Shown: positions 46,233 through 54,491, counted from the stretch's first letter. The stretch is 64,000 nucleotides of DNA from Clostridiales bacterium (GCA_009782505.1 WRIW01000001.1:1-64000); one strand, 5' to 3'. The notes: generated from the sequence alone by a model not told the origin. Made by a program: numbers and translations.

Positions 46233-46906
46233 GCATAGACGGCCCCGCCGGCGCGGGGAAGAGCAGCGTATCGAAAGCCATCGCCTCGGAGCTGGGATTC
46301 ATCCATATCGATACGGGGGCTATGTACAGGGCGCTGACCTGGTTGGCCTTGGAGATGGGGACGGACACGGACGACGGGGAGGCGCTGGGCCGCCTGGCGG
46401 AGTCCGCAGACATCCGCTTTCAGCAGGATCCCGCGGGAGGGGCGCAGCGGGTCTTCTGCAGGGGGCAGGACGTCACCGGGGATATCCGCAGCCATCCGGT
46501 CAGCAAAGCGGTCCCAGGGGTGTCCGCTTTCGCGGAAGTGCGAAAGGCCATCGTCGAGACCCAACGAAAGCTAGCCGCCGGGCACGATGTGGTGATGGAA
46601 GGGCGGGACATCGGCACAGTGGTACTGCCCGACGCGGAGTGTAAGATATACCTCACCGCTTCCGCAGAGGTAAGGGCGGAGCGGCGTCTGCTTGAAAGAA
46701 AAGACACGGACCCCGCAGGCGGGGAAGCAGGCCAGTCCCTGGCAGAAGTCATCCAAGAACTTGAGAAGAGGGATAAGGAGGACTCGACCCGGCCCATCAG
46801 CCCACTACGCCGGGCGGAAGGCAGTATACTCCTGGACACGACCTCATTGAGCTTCCCCGAAGCGGTGGAAGAAGCCCTTCGTATCGTCCGTTCGACACTA
46901 CAATAG
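46223..46906 (+). CDS. cmk: Cytidylate kinase, apparent AUC start
   Basis: Cmk phosphorylates CMP and dCMP. The ORF track starts at ATG 46322, but that would remove the P-loop. Upstream in frame, IDGPAGAGKSSVSKAIASEL and FIHIDTGAMYRALTWLA form a perfect Cmk N-terminus. Other motifs are EGRDIGTVVLPDAECKIYL and the Arg-rich lid RAERRLLERKDTD. From ATC 46223 the protein has 227 residues, the normal size. It overlaps the hutP-like gene by 10 bp in the -1 frame. Alternatives to an AUC start are -1 frameshifting at the GGGGG run (46208-46212) or a sequence error. Confidence 0.88.
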   Translation: MQVSIDGPAGAGKSSVSKAIASELGFIHIDTGAMYRALTWLALEMGTDTDDGEALGRLAESADIRFQQDPAGGAQRVFCRGQDVTGDIRSHPVSKAVPGVSAFAEVRKAIVETQRKLAAGHDVVMEGRDIGTVVLPDAECKIYLTASAEVRAERRLLERKDTDPAGGEAGQSLAEVIQELEKRDKEDSTRPISPLRRAEGSILLDTTSLSFPEAVEEALRIVRSTLQ

Positions 46907-46951
46907 ACAACTTTTCAGTGTTACGAAGTACTAGCGAGGTATCAGCCGTGC

Positions 46952-47584
46952 ATGTTTTATAAGTTCGTATATCATTTCGTCGCCCCATGGATCGTCTGGC
47001 CCTTTCTCAGGATATTCAACCGGATAAAGATCTCCGGCTTTGAGCGGATACCGGCGTCAGGCCCGGCGGTCATCATCGCGAATCACCGGAGCATGTGGGA
47101 TCCAGTCATCCTGTTTTGCCGAATCAGGCGGCGCGTTTACTTCATCGGCAAGGCCGAGTTGTTTGACAACTGGTTCCTGGGTTTTGTCCTTCCCCGCATA
47201 GGCGTCTTCCCGGTAAAGCGCACACAGCTGGATCGGTCAGCCATCCGAAGGGCGTCTGAAGTATTGGAACAAGGGCACGTCCTGGCTATCTTCCCGGAAG
47301 GCACGCGGAGCAAGACAGGGGAGCTCATGCCTTTCAAAGGTGGCGCGGCGCTTTTCGCCCACCGGGCAGACGCGCCGGTGTATCCGGTTTATTTCGACAA
47401 TACGAGGAAAATCTTTCCTCTTTCCATAGGGCAAAAGGTACGCGTAGCCTGTGAAGAACCTCTGGACCTGGCGGAATTTCAGGAGAAGAAGGCAAACGCG
47501 GTAGTCCTTGAGGAGATGACAGCTGCGTTCCGGGGGGCTATCGAAGAGATAGCCGCGGCAGTAAGACAGGAGGCCAAAGGATAA
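46952..47584 (+). CDS. plsC: 1-acyl-sn-glycerol-3-phosphate acyltransferase
   Basis: The membrane-bound enzyme making phosphatidic acid, 210 residues. The catalytic HX4D motif is ANHRSMWDP, the second motif IGVFPVKRTQLDR, the third IFPEGTRSKTGELMPFKGG, the fourth APVYPVYF. A hydrophobic N-terminal helix (FVYHFVAPWIVWPFLRIF) anchors it. cmk-plsC-ispH is the typical clostridial order. Confidence 0.93.
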   Translation: MFYKFVYHFVAPWIVWPFLRIFNRIKISGFERIPASGPAVIIANHRSMWDPVILFCRIRRRVYFIGKAELFDNWFLGFVLPRIGVFPVKRTQLDRSAIRRASEVLEQGHVLAIFPEGTRSKTGELMPFKGGAALFAHRADAPVYPVYFDNTRKIFPLSIGQKVRVACEEPLDLAEFQEKKANAVVLEEMTAAFRGAIEEIAAAVRQEAKG

Positions 47585-47607
47585 GCGAGGTCGGCATAAT
47601 CCGTGTA

Positions 47608-50139
47608 TTGCTGGCGGAAGACGCCGGCATGTGTTTTGGGGTAAAGCGCGCCCTGGCCCTGGCCCGGAGGACGGCTGAGGAGAACACGCGTTCTGGGCGC
47701 GGCGTCTATGTGGTAGGCCAGTTGGTACACAACCGCCAGATATCCGACCTGCTGGCCGAGCTGGGGATACGGGAGATAGGGGAAGAAGACCTAGCCGGTA
47801 TCGAAGGCAAGGGGAATATATTTATTATTCCCAGCCATGGAAAAGGACCCGTGGTTTATGATATAGTAAGGGCGATGGGCGGCCGGATCGCGGACGCGGT
47901 CTGCCCCCTGGTAAGCCGGGCGCTGGAGAAGGCGTTGGAAGCGCGGAAAGACGGATACTTCATCCTGATTTTCGGCGACGGGGGCCACGACGAGGTCAAC
48001 GCTTACCGGGCCTGGCTGGGGGAAGGCTGCCGGGCGGTACAGGACTACAGGCGGGAGCTAAGCGGCTTCACCTTGCCGGCTAAGCTGGCGGTGATAGCCC
48101 AGACCACGGCGGATCAGGACGGATACCTCGGCATGGTAGAATGGCTTCGCGAGCAGGGCCTCGAGCCTTTGGTATTTGACACGATCTGCGCCGCGTCGGT
48201 GGATCGGAGGGAAGCCGCGGCCAGGGTGGCCGCCGCCGCAGACCTCATGCTGGTGATCGGCGGTAGAAATAGCGCAAATACCAGACGCCTGGCGGAGTAC
48301 TGCGAGAGGGCGGCGCCCCGGGTACACTGGATAGAGACCGCCCGCGACGTGGACATGGATTGGTTCAAGGGAACGCATACGGTAGGGATCACAGCAGGGG
48401 CTTCAACCCCTGAGTGGATAATCAAGGAGGTAGTTGACATGATGGAAGAGTTCAAGGATCAGGAGTTAGAAGTATCCCCGGAGGAAACCACGGAAGAGGA
48501 GATCGCCCCGCAAGCCGCCGCAGAGCCGGAGGCTGCCCCACAAGACACGGCCCCCGGCGAGGACGCCCCTTCGGAGGAAGCGGCGCCGATACCGGAAGCT
48601 GAAGCCGAACCCGAGCCCCCCAGGCAGGAGGAAGAGGAGCCGGATGCTGCCGGGCAAAGCGTGGAAGAGCCGGAAAGCCCTCAGGAAAGCGAGGAAGAGC
48701 CGCAGGCCGCCCAGCTGGGCGAGGATGCGCAGGAAGCGCCTGAAGCAGAGCAGGAAGGCGATCCCGAGCAGGAAGCGGAAGGGAATTTCTCGGAAATGGA
48801 AGCGGAAATGGGCTTTCTTGATTTCCATCCCGGCGACGTCATCAAAGGGACGGTCGTCAAGGTTTCTTCAGACGAGGTATTGGTCGACATCGGCTATAAA
48901 TCGGAAGGGATCATACCTGCTTATGAACTCGCCTTTACGAAAGTAGACCCTTTGACGGTCGTGCAAGTGGGCGACGAGATCAGCGTGGAGGTATTGAAGG
49001 AAGACCGGGACGGCAATGTCATCCTATCCCGTAAAAACGCCCTTTTCGAAGAGAAGATCAATTTGCTTGAAGAGCTGTTCGAGAATGGCGAGCCCATCAA
49101 AGCCACCGTCATCGACGTGGTCAAGGGCGGGCTTCTGGTAGATGTGGGCATGCGGGGCTTTGTGCCGGCGTCTCATGTAGAAAGGGGCTTTGTCAAGGAT
49201 CTCAGCGAATACCTGAAAAGGGAGCTGGATTTCAAGATACTGGAGCTCAACCGCTCGGGCAGGAAGGTCATCTTATCCAGAAAGGCCCTCCTGGAAGAAG
49301 AGTACCAGAAGAACAAGGAAGCCTTCTGGGGCAGTATCGAGGAAGGGCAGACAAGGAAGGGCGTCGTAAAGCGCCTGACTGATTTCGGCGCCTTTGTGGA
49401 TATCGGCGGCTGCGACGGACTGCTCCATGTGTCGGAAATGGGCTGGGGGAAGGTCGGGAAGCCTTACGACGTGGTATCCATCAATGATGAGATCGAGGTC
49501 TACGTCCTGAAGATCGACCGGGAGAAGGAAAAAGTCTCCCTTAGCTTAAAGAAACTCCTCCCCAATCCCTGGGATCTGGCTTCAGAGAAGTACAAGGTGG
49601 GCGAGATCTACGAGGGTACTGTGATGCGCGGGGCTTCATTCGGCGCATTTATTCAGCTCGAACCAAGCCTGGAAGGCCTTGCCCATATATCCCAGCTGGC
49701 CAGGTTCCGGGTAAACAAGGTGGAAGACGTGCTCACAGAGGGCATGGTCGTCCCGGTGAAGATACTGGACATCGACTTGGAGAAACGCCGGGTTAGCTTG
49801 AGCATCAAGGAAGTCATCGATCTGCCGAAGCTGGTCAAGGACGAGCCTGAGGACGAAGCCTTCTCCGCCGGGGACGCCGCGGACGACGGGTACGACGCCA
49901 TAGTGGAAACGGTGGAAGAGTCCATTTCCGAGACGGTGGGGTCGGCTGTAGGGGAAGCGATGAAGGAAATGGTAGCCGTAGCCGTGGCTGAAGCCGCCGC
50001 CGAAGCGGCCGACGAAGCCGCCTCCGAGGCTCTCTCCGCCGACGCGGTCGAGGAAGCGCCCGACGAGGATGCAGACGAAGCGGTTATAGAGGCGGATGAC
50101 CCGGAAGACGGGGAAAACGCGGACGAAGAAGCAGAATAA
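47608..50139 (+). CDS. ispH-rpsA: IspH (HMBPP reductase) fused to ribosomal protein S1
   Basis: One frame encodes two proteins. The first 280 residues are IspH, the last enzyme of the MEP isoprenoid pathway (dxs is the first, at the window's end). The three cluster cysteines (GMCFGV, DAVCPLV, DTICAAS) and SHGKG, GGHDEV, QTTADQ and GRNSANT are intact. An acidic Glu/Ala/Pro linker (about 285-395) leads to four S1 repeats (starts GDVIKGTV, GEPIKATV, GQTRKGVV, GEIYEGTV) and an acidic Ala-rich tail. The fusion is known in Clostridia. The annotated TTG is the only standard start; ATC at 47599, 8 bp after GCGAGG, would give MRVLLAEDAGMC and put the first cysteine at position 12, as in Escherichia coli IspH. 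Confidence 0.93.
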   Translation: MLAEDAGMCFGVKRALALARRTAEENTRSGRGVYVVGQLVHNRQISDLLAELGIREIGEEDLAGIEGKGNIFIIPSHGKGPVVYDIVRAMGGRIADAVCPLVSRALEKALEARKDGYFILIFGDGGHDEVNAYRAWLGEGCRAVQDYRRELSGFTLPAKLAVIAQTTADQDGYLGMVEWLREQGLEPLVFDTICAASVDRREAAARVAAAADLMLVIGGRNSANTRRLAEYCERAAPRVHWIETARDVDMDWFKGTHTVGITAGASTPEWIIKEVVDMMEEFKDQELEVSPEETTEEEIAPQAAAEPEAAPQDTAPGEDAPSEEAAPIPEAEAEPEPPRQEEEEPDAAGQSVEEPESPQESEEEPQAAQLGEDAQEAPEAEQEGDPEQEAEGNFSEMEAEMGFLDFHPGDVIKGTVVKVSSDEVLVDIGYKSEGIIPAYELAFTKVDPLTVVQVGDEISVEVLKEDRDGNVILSRKNALFEEKINLLEELFENGEPIKATVIDVVKGGLLVDVGMRGFVPASHVERGFVKDLSEYLKRELDFKILELNRSGRKVILSRKALLEEEYQKNKEAFWGSIEEGQTRKGVVKRLTDFGAFVDIGGCDGLLHVSEMGWGKVGKPYDVVSINDEIEVYVLKIDREKEKVSLSLKKLLPNPWDLASEKYKVGEIYEGTVMRGASFGAFIQLEPSLEGLAHISQLARFRVNKVEDVLTEGMVVPVKILDIDLEKRRVSLSIKEVIDLPKLVKDEPEDEAFSAGDAADDGYDAIVETVEESISETVGSAVGEAMKEMVAVAVAEAAAEAADEAASEALSADAVEEAPDEDADEAVIEADDPEDGENADEEAE

Positions 50140-50191
50140 TAGGCATTTGGTCAGGTAAATCAAAAAGCGTGTAAGGATCGTTTGTACGCGG

Positions 50192-50230
50192 GACTCAGGT
50201 ATCGCCTGACAGGCTGTATCTGAGTCTTTT
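50192..50230 (+). terminator. Terminator or attenuator before the ABC-F gene
   Basis: GACTCAG pairs with CTGAGTC, and GCCTG with CAGGC, separated by a one-base turn and a small internal loop; TTTTCG follows. It ends the ispH-rpsA transcript. Because it lies within 60 bp of the ABC-F start, it could also act as a leader attenuator, a known control mode of some ABC-F genes. Confidence 0.65.
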
Positions 50231-50249
50231 CGATGGAGTGGACCTTTCT

Positions 50250-52196
50250 ATGGCATTCGTACTGGAAGCCGAACAGTTGACAAAATACTTCGGTTCGTCC
50301 CGTATATTCGCGGATATCCGCCTGAGTATCCGAGAAGGGGAAAGGGCGGGGCTCGTAGGCGCAAACGGCGCGGGCAAGACCACGCTCCTAAACTGCCTTG
50401 CCGGCAGGGAAAGCATAGACGCGGGCATGGTAAAGCTGGCGCCTTTCGCTTCCATCGGCTTTCTTGAGCAGTCCCAGGACAGCGGTGAGGACACTTTGCT
50501 GTCTTTCGTCATGGCTGTTTTTTCCGACGTCTTCGCCCAGCGGGAGCGCTTGGGCGAACTGGAGATGGCTATGAGCAAAGCCGAAGGCAGGGAACTGGAA
50601 GATATACTTAGCGAATACGGCAACGAACGTGAAGCTTATGAGAGGGCCGGCGGGTTTTCCGCGGAAACGCAGGTCCGCCGCGTACTGAGCGGCCTGGGCT
50701 TCCGGGAAGACCAGATCAACCGCCCCGTGGCTAGCTTCAGCGGCGGCGAGAAGACCAGGATCGGCCTTGCCAGGCTGTTGGTCAGGGAATTCCCCCTCCT
50801 GTTCCTGGACGAGCCTACCAATCATCTCGACCTTGATTCCGTAGAATGGTTAGAGGGCTTCCTTATGGATTACCCCGGCGCCCTGCTGATCATCTCCCAT
50901 GACCGCTACTTTTTGGACAAGATAACCGAGACGACCTTCGATATGGAAGACGGCGGGCTCAAGCGTTACCCGGGGAGCTACAGCGCCTACGCCTTCCAGA
51001 AAAGCGAGGAGATCAAAGCCCAGACCAGGGCTTACGAAAAGCAGCAGAAGGAGATAAGCGAAACGGAAGCCTATATCCTGCGCTATAAATCCGGCATCAA
51101 AGCGAAGCAGGCCAGAGGGAGGCAGTCGATATTAAATCGAATGGAGAGGTTGGACAAGCCCTCCCGGCAGCGTGGGATGAACATGGGCAAAGCCGAAGTG
51201 CTCCTGAAAGCCGGGGAAAAGGTCCTCACCATCGACGGCTTAGGATATGGCTATACCGATGAACACTTGTTCTCAGGGATTAGCGCGGAGATCCGCGACG
51301 GCGAGAAAGTGGCGCTCCTGGGCCCAAATGGCGCGGGCAAAACCACGATCCTCAAGCTGATCACTGGGCGGCTCAAGCCCGGCATAGGCGGCGTCTATCT
51401 GGGCCCCAGCGTGAAGCCGGCTTATTTTGACCAGGAGCATCAGAATCTGGAACCTGGGCATACTGTGCTGCAGGAGATCGTTTACAGCTATGACCTTACC
51501 GTCGAAGAAGCGAAAACCCTTCTGGCCAGGTTTCTGTTTTTCGCCGAAGATATCGACAAAAGCATCTCCAGCCTCAGCGGGGGAGAGAGGGGGCGTCTAT
51601 CCCTCCTGAAGCTCACTCTGGAAAAAGGAAATTTCCTTATATTGGATGAACCGACGAATCATTTGGATATCTATGCCAGAGAAATCATGGAAGATTATCT
51701 CAGCGACTATCCCGGGACTTTGCTGATGGTTTCTCACGACCGATATTTCATCGATCGGCTCGCCGACCGTGTGCTTGAGCTTACCGCCGGAGGCCTGGTT
51801 TCTTACCCGGGCAACTACAGCGAGTACCGTGAACGTAAGGAGCGCGCCAGGCTCATAGGGCTCAGGGAGAAGTCGGAGGAGAAAACAGATAAAGATGGCA
51901 GCGGGAAAACCACCGCCGTAAGCCGCCCAAACGACAAGCGGCCCTCTAAGCAAGGTGACCGCTTTAACCGGGCAAGGCTGCGGCAGCGGCTTCAGGCGCT
52001 GGAGGAAGAAATCAACCGCCTTGAGAGGCAGGAAACGGATACGATAGAAGCCCTGGGTGATCCGGATACTTACGGCAAAGATGATTCCGGCGGTCTACCC
52101 AGGGAACTGAACGAAAAGCTGAAAGCCATCCAGGCAAGGCTGCCGGAAGCGTACCGCGAGTGGGAAGAAGCCGGCCGCGAGCTGGAGGAGGAATAA
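50250..52196 (+). CDS. ABC-F family ATPase
   Basis: A cytosolic twin-ATPase without membrane parts that acts on the ribosome. 648 residues from ATG 50250, 11 bp after GGAG (GTG 50238 is possible). Domain 1 has GANGAGKTTLLN, SFSGGEKTR and DEPTNHLDLDSVEWL. The linker (KSGIKAKQARGRQSILNRME) is the arm that reaches into the ribosome. Domain 2 has GPNGAGKTTILK, SSLSGGERGRLS and DEPTNHLDIYAREI. A C-terminal coiled coil (about 575-648) resembles Uup/YdiF. Antibiotic protection or a general translation role cannot be told apart. Element B starts at the base after its stop. Confidence 0.92.
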   Translation: MAFVLEAEQLTKYFGSSRIFADIRLSIREGERAGLVGANGAGKTTLLNCLAGRESIDAGMVKLAPFASIGFLEQSQDSGEDTLLSFVMAVFSDVFAQRERLGELEMAMSKAEGRELEDILSEYGNEREAYERAGGFSAETQVRRVLSGLGFREDQINRPVASFSGGEKTRIGLARLLVREFPLLFLDEPTNHLDLDSVEWLEGFLMDYPGALLIISHDRYFLDKITETTFDMEDGGLKRYPGSYSAYAFQKSEEIKAQTRAYEKQQKEISETEAYILRYKSGIKAKQARGRQSILNRMERLDKPSRQRGMNMGKAEVLLKAGEKVLTIDGLGYGYTDEHLFSGISAEIRDGEKVALLGPNGAGKTTILKLITGRLKPGIGGVYLGPSVKPAYFDQEHQNLEPGHTVLQEIVYSYDLTVEEAKTLLARFLFFAEDIDKSISSLSGGERGRLSLLKLTLEKGNFLILDEPTNHLDIYAREIMEDYLSDYPGTLLMVSHDRYFIDRLADRVLELTAGGLVSYPGNYSEYRERKERARLIGLREKSEEKTDKDGSGKTTAVSRPNDKRPSKQGDRFNRARLRQRLQALEEEINRLERQETDTIEALGDPDTYGKDDSGGLPRELNEKLKAIQARLPEAYREWEEAGRELEEE

Positions 52197-52487
52197 TTCA
52201 AGTTACAGGAGCCAAAAGCATGCCTATTTGCTTCGATGGTTCACATCTTCGGCCAGATACAGCAATCGTTTAATGCAAACCCTAGCGACTCCAACGCGAC
52301 GAACGTTACGCGCGCTTGTGCGTTTCGGTTAGCGGACTGGAGGTTCGTAGAACCTGGGCGCGTTCCGTCTGGCGCGACGTCCATGTCGCACCCACGGATT
52401 TACCAGGTTTGCGATTGCTTATCTGGCAGACGAAGCCGTTCAATCCATCGCAGCAAATAGGCATGCTTTTGGCTCCTGCAATTTGAA
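52197..52487. repeat. Palindromic element B (family A/B/C), 291 bp, inverted relative to A
   Basis: It begins at the first base after the ABC-F stop. Its ends are 34 bp inverted repeats with two mismatches (each containing GCAGGAGCC or ACAGGAGCC, then AAAAGCATGCCTATTTG). Read on the minus strand it aligns with element A along most of its length, sharing CGATGG, GCAATCG, AAATCCGTGGGTGCGAC, CCAGACGGAACGCG and GTCGCTAGGGTTTGCAT. Hairpin 1 is kept with one G-T pair (52371-52392). Hairpin 2 is replaced by a 72 bp branched insert (52293-52364) that contains AGGTTC / GAACCT. Confidence 0.85.
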
Positions 52488-52556
52488 CTGTGGCAGATGC
52501 GCTTCTACTTTACAAAAGACTTATTATCGGAAGTAGTATTTTCGCAAATATTCGGT

Positions 52557-52562
52557 TATAAT
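52557..52562 (+). promoter_or_regulatory. Possible -10 box before lexA
   Basis: TATAAT lies only 12-18 bp before the candidate start codons, with no convincing -35. If used, the lexA mRNA would be leaderless or nearly so. The remaining bases from 52488 show no clear LexA box; TTCGCAAATATTCGG is at best a weak relative. Confidence 0.35.
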
Positions 52563-52579
52563 GGTTACGGGTGATGAAA

Positions 52580-53284
52580 ATGACGAATTACGAACAACTC
52601 CCCTCCAATCTTCAATCTATACTTAGCTTCATCGAAGCCTATATCGCGAATCGCGGATACGCCCCCTCGGTCAGGGAGATCTGCGCCGCGGTGGATACGC
52701 CTTCCACATCCACCATACACGGGCGCCTCCGCCAACTTGAAGAAGCCGGCATGCTCCGCCGGGATCCTTCACGCCCCCGGGCTATGGTCGTCCAAAAAAG
52801 CCCTTCAGAAAATAAGCCAGGTGATAATACCCTTGGCGATACTTTTCAAGGGCTTACAGGGCAATCTGAGCAGCCGTTTTCCCAGGCGGATCATCAGACG
52901 CTGCGATGTCTCCCTTTTGCGGATATCCCCGACGCTTTGTCCGGCGAGGGAACAAAAAACCCCGGCGCGATCCAGACGTGGCTGCTGCCTCAGGGTTTGT
53001 TGAAAAATTCGGATTATTTTGTCACCGTCATGCCGGACGACTCCATGATCAACCGCCAGCTTAGCGCCGGTGACCATCTGATCATCCGCAGACAGGTTAC
53101 GGCGGACAACAACGACATCATCATCGGCCTGCTGGACGGCGAAGTCCTGATCAGGACATATACGAAAGGTTTGCGCCAGGTGAGGCTCCAAGTCGAAGGC
53201 GATGATTTTGTCGTAGTGTCTATCGACCCCGAGGATCTGACCATTTATGGCGTCGTGGCCGGCCTCCTCCATTCGCTGGGATAA
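52580..53284 (+). CDS. lexA: LexA-like repressor with altered autoprotease
   Basis: The SOS repressor family: winged-helix DNA-binding domain and self-cleaving S24 domain. From ATG 52580 (site GGTGA) it has 234 residues; GTG 52571 and ATG 52574 are alternatives. The DNA-binding part is typical (YAPSVREICAAVDTPSTSTI, HGRLRQLEEAGMLRRDPSRP). The protease domain keeps the serine (PDDSMINRQLSAGDHLII). At the catalytic lysine (EVTVKRL in E. coli) it reads EVLIRTY, so Arg replaces Lys. The Ala-Gly cleavage site is not found; the matching region is LPFADIPDALSGEG. It may be cleaved slowly, differently or not at all. Confidence 0.85.
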   Translation: MTNYEQLPSNLQSILSFIEAYIANRGYAPSVREICAAVDTPSTSTIHGRLRQLEEAGMLRRDPSRPRAMVVQKSPSENKPGDNTLGDTFQGLTGQSEQPFSQADHQTLRCLPFADIPDALSGEGTKNPGAIQTWLLPQGLLKNSDYFVTVMPDDSMINRQLSAGDHLIIRRQVTADNNDIIIGLLDGEVLIRTYTKGLRQVRLQVEGDDFVVVSIDPEDLTIYGVVAGLLHSLG

Positions 53285-53302
53285 AATACCAACTATCCTG
53301 TT

Positions 53303-53740
53303 TCAGAAGGAGGAGACTTTTTCCCCAGAAGGAGGCTCCTTCCCCGCGAATTCATCATAATAACGTAAATGCGCCAATTTTTGGCAATACAACCCCATAA
53401 GCTCCGGCCAGTGGGCGGGAGGCTCGCGAAGCAGGCTTTGGCAGGCTTGCTCCATGATATGCTCGATCATCCCGCGGTTTCTGTCGTTGTCGTAGGACAA
53501 CGCTTCTTTTGTGATGTAATTTATTTGCACTTTGCAGTCCCAGTAGTCGTCAAGTACGGACAAAAGGCGGAGCAGCCCAAAGGGCCTTCTCGCCAAATAG
53601 GATAATACGACTTTCTTTAGTTGAAACGCCGTGGTTCGTCCTTTGATCCTGCTGTGGGGGACGCCCAAATCCCGGCAGAGGAGCTCCCGGGCAGGCCAGT
53701 CATGTTCTAAGGTGTCGATGTAGACTTCAAGCTGAGGCAA
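53303..53740 (-). CDS. Hypothetical protein, 145 residues
   Basis: I do not recognise a family. The start is TTG with AAAGGG 8 bp upstream, only 13 bp after the lipoprotein gene's stop, so the two form an operon. The protein is soluble and mostly helical, rich in Leu, Arg and Tyr (LKKVVLSYLARRPFGLLRLL; HWPELMGLYCQKLAHLRYY), with no signal peptide. It is convergent with lexA, the two stops 18 bp apart with no clear terminator. Reality is supported by the site, the operon spacing and the lack of a competing gene. Confidence 0.65.
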   Translation of the reverse strand: MPQLEVYIDTLEHDWPARELLCRDLGVPHSRIKGRTTAFQLKKVVLSYLARRPFGLLRLLSVLDDYWDCKVQINYITKEALSYDNDRNRGMIEHIMEQACQSLLREPPAHWPELMGLYCQKLAHLRYYDEFAGKEPPSGEKVSSF

Positions 53741-53753
53741 GGCGTCGGCCCTT

Positions 53754-54491
53754 TCAATAGTTCATCACCACATCGGAGGGTATCTGGAATTCGCTTTCCG
53801 GCAGCTCGTCGAGGCGGATATCCCTAAGCTCCAGGCTGTACCAGCCGTTGTCGTCCGTGCCGATGTACTTGACCGGCAGGCCGAGGGCTTTGCTGATCCA
53901 TATCTTGAGGGCGCCGGATTCATCTTCCGTCTCTACCACCAGGCATAGATGGCCCGAAACGCTCTCTTCCCCCACCGAAAGAAATGTATAGAAATCCTCA
54001 TTCAGCAGGGCGTCGACGCCGGGCAGATCCCCCATATCGCCGCCTGTGTCCATGAGGGTGTGGCCTACTCTATCCGGCAGGCTGTAAAACACCGTCATAT
54101 AACCGTCGCTGATGGATACGTACTGGGACTCTTCTTCGTAGGATATGATTTTTGTCAAATCGCCCCGTTTGTAGTATTCGTAAGTCGATTCGCCGTCTTC
54201 GTTGTGGAAGATGGCGGTGTAGCTGAGATTTTCGATCGCGGCGCCTTCTTCCAACAGGTTCCGGATATATTCGGGACCCTGGCCGGGTGTAATGCCGGGC
54301 TCTTCCGGTTCCCGGGGGCCGTCCGCCGCCGGGTCGGCGCCGGGGTCGTTTGCCACAGGCTCTTGATCACCCGCGTAACCCTCGTCCGGGGCGGGTACGG
54401 GCGCCGGCGCGTCGACAGCGCCGCCTTCGCAGCCGGAGATCAGGAAAATAGCGATGATAATTAATAAGATGAAGACGGATGCTTTCTTCAA
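53754..54491 (-). CDS. Lipoprotein, LolA-like beta-rich domain
   Basis: The ORF track's 423-residue frame starts inside ppdK; TTG 54491, behind AAGGAGGGGGG, gives 245 residues starting MKKASVFILLIIIAIFLISG followed by the lipobox cysteine (LISGC). A Pro/Asp/Glu-rich spacer (about 25-70) leads to a beta-rich domain (YEYYKRGDLTKIISYEEESQ; LKIWISKALGLPVKYIG) reminiscent of LolA-type or DUF4412-type lipid-binding folds. It is probably attached to the outer face of the membrane. It diverges from ppdK and precedes the 145-residue hypothetical gene. Confidence 0.75.
   Translation of the reverse strand: MKKASVFILLIIIAIFLISGCEGGAVDAPAPVPAPDEGYAGDQEPVANDPGADPAADGPREPEEPGITPGQGPEYIRNLLEEGAAIENLSYTAIFHNEDGESTYEYYKRGDLTKIISYEEESQYVSISDGYMTVFYSLPDRVGHTLMDTGGDMGDLPGVDALLNEDFYTFLSVGEESVSGHLCLVVETEDESGALKIWISKALGLPVKYIGTDDNGWYSLELRDIRLDELPESEFQIPSDVVMNY

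Noticed and set aside
46322-46906. cmk as the 194 aa ORF given in the track
   Set aside because: This start deletes the GPAGAGKS P-loop, which is encoded perfectly in frame just upstream.
52236-52460. 74 aa plus-strand ORF in element B
   Set aside because: It lies wholly inside the palindrome; the reading frame is not kept in element A, so coding is unlikely.
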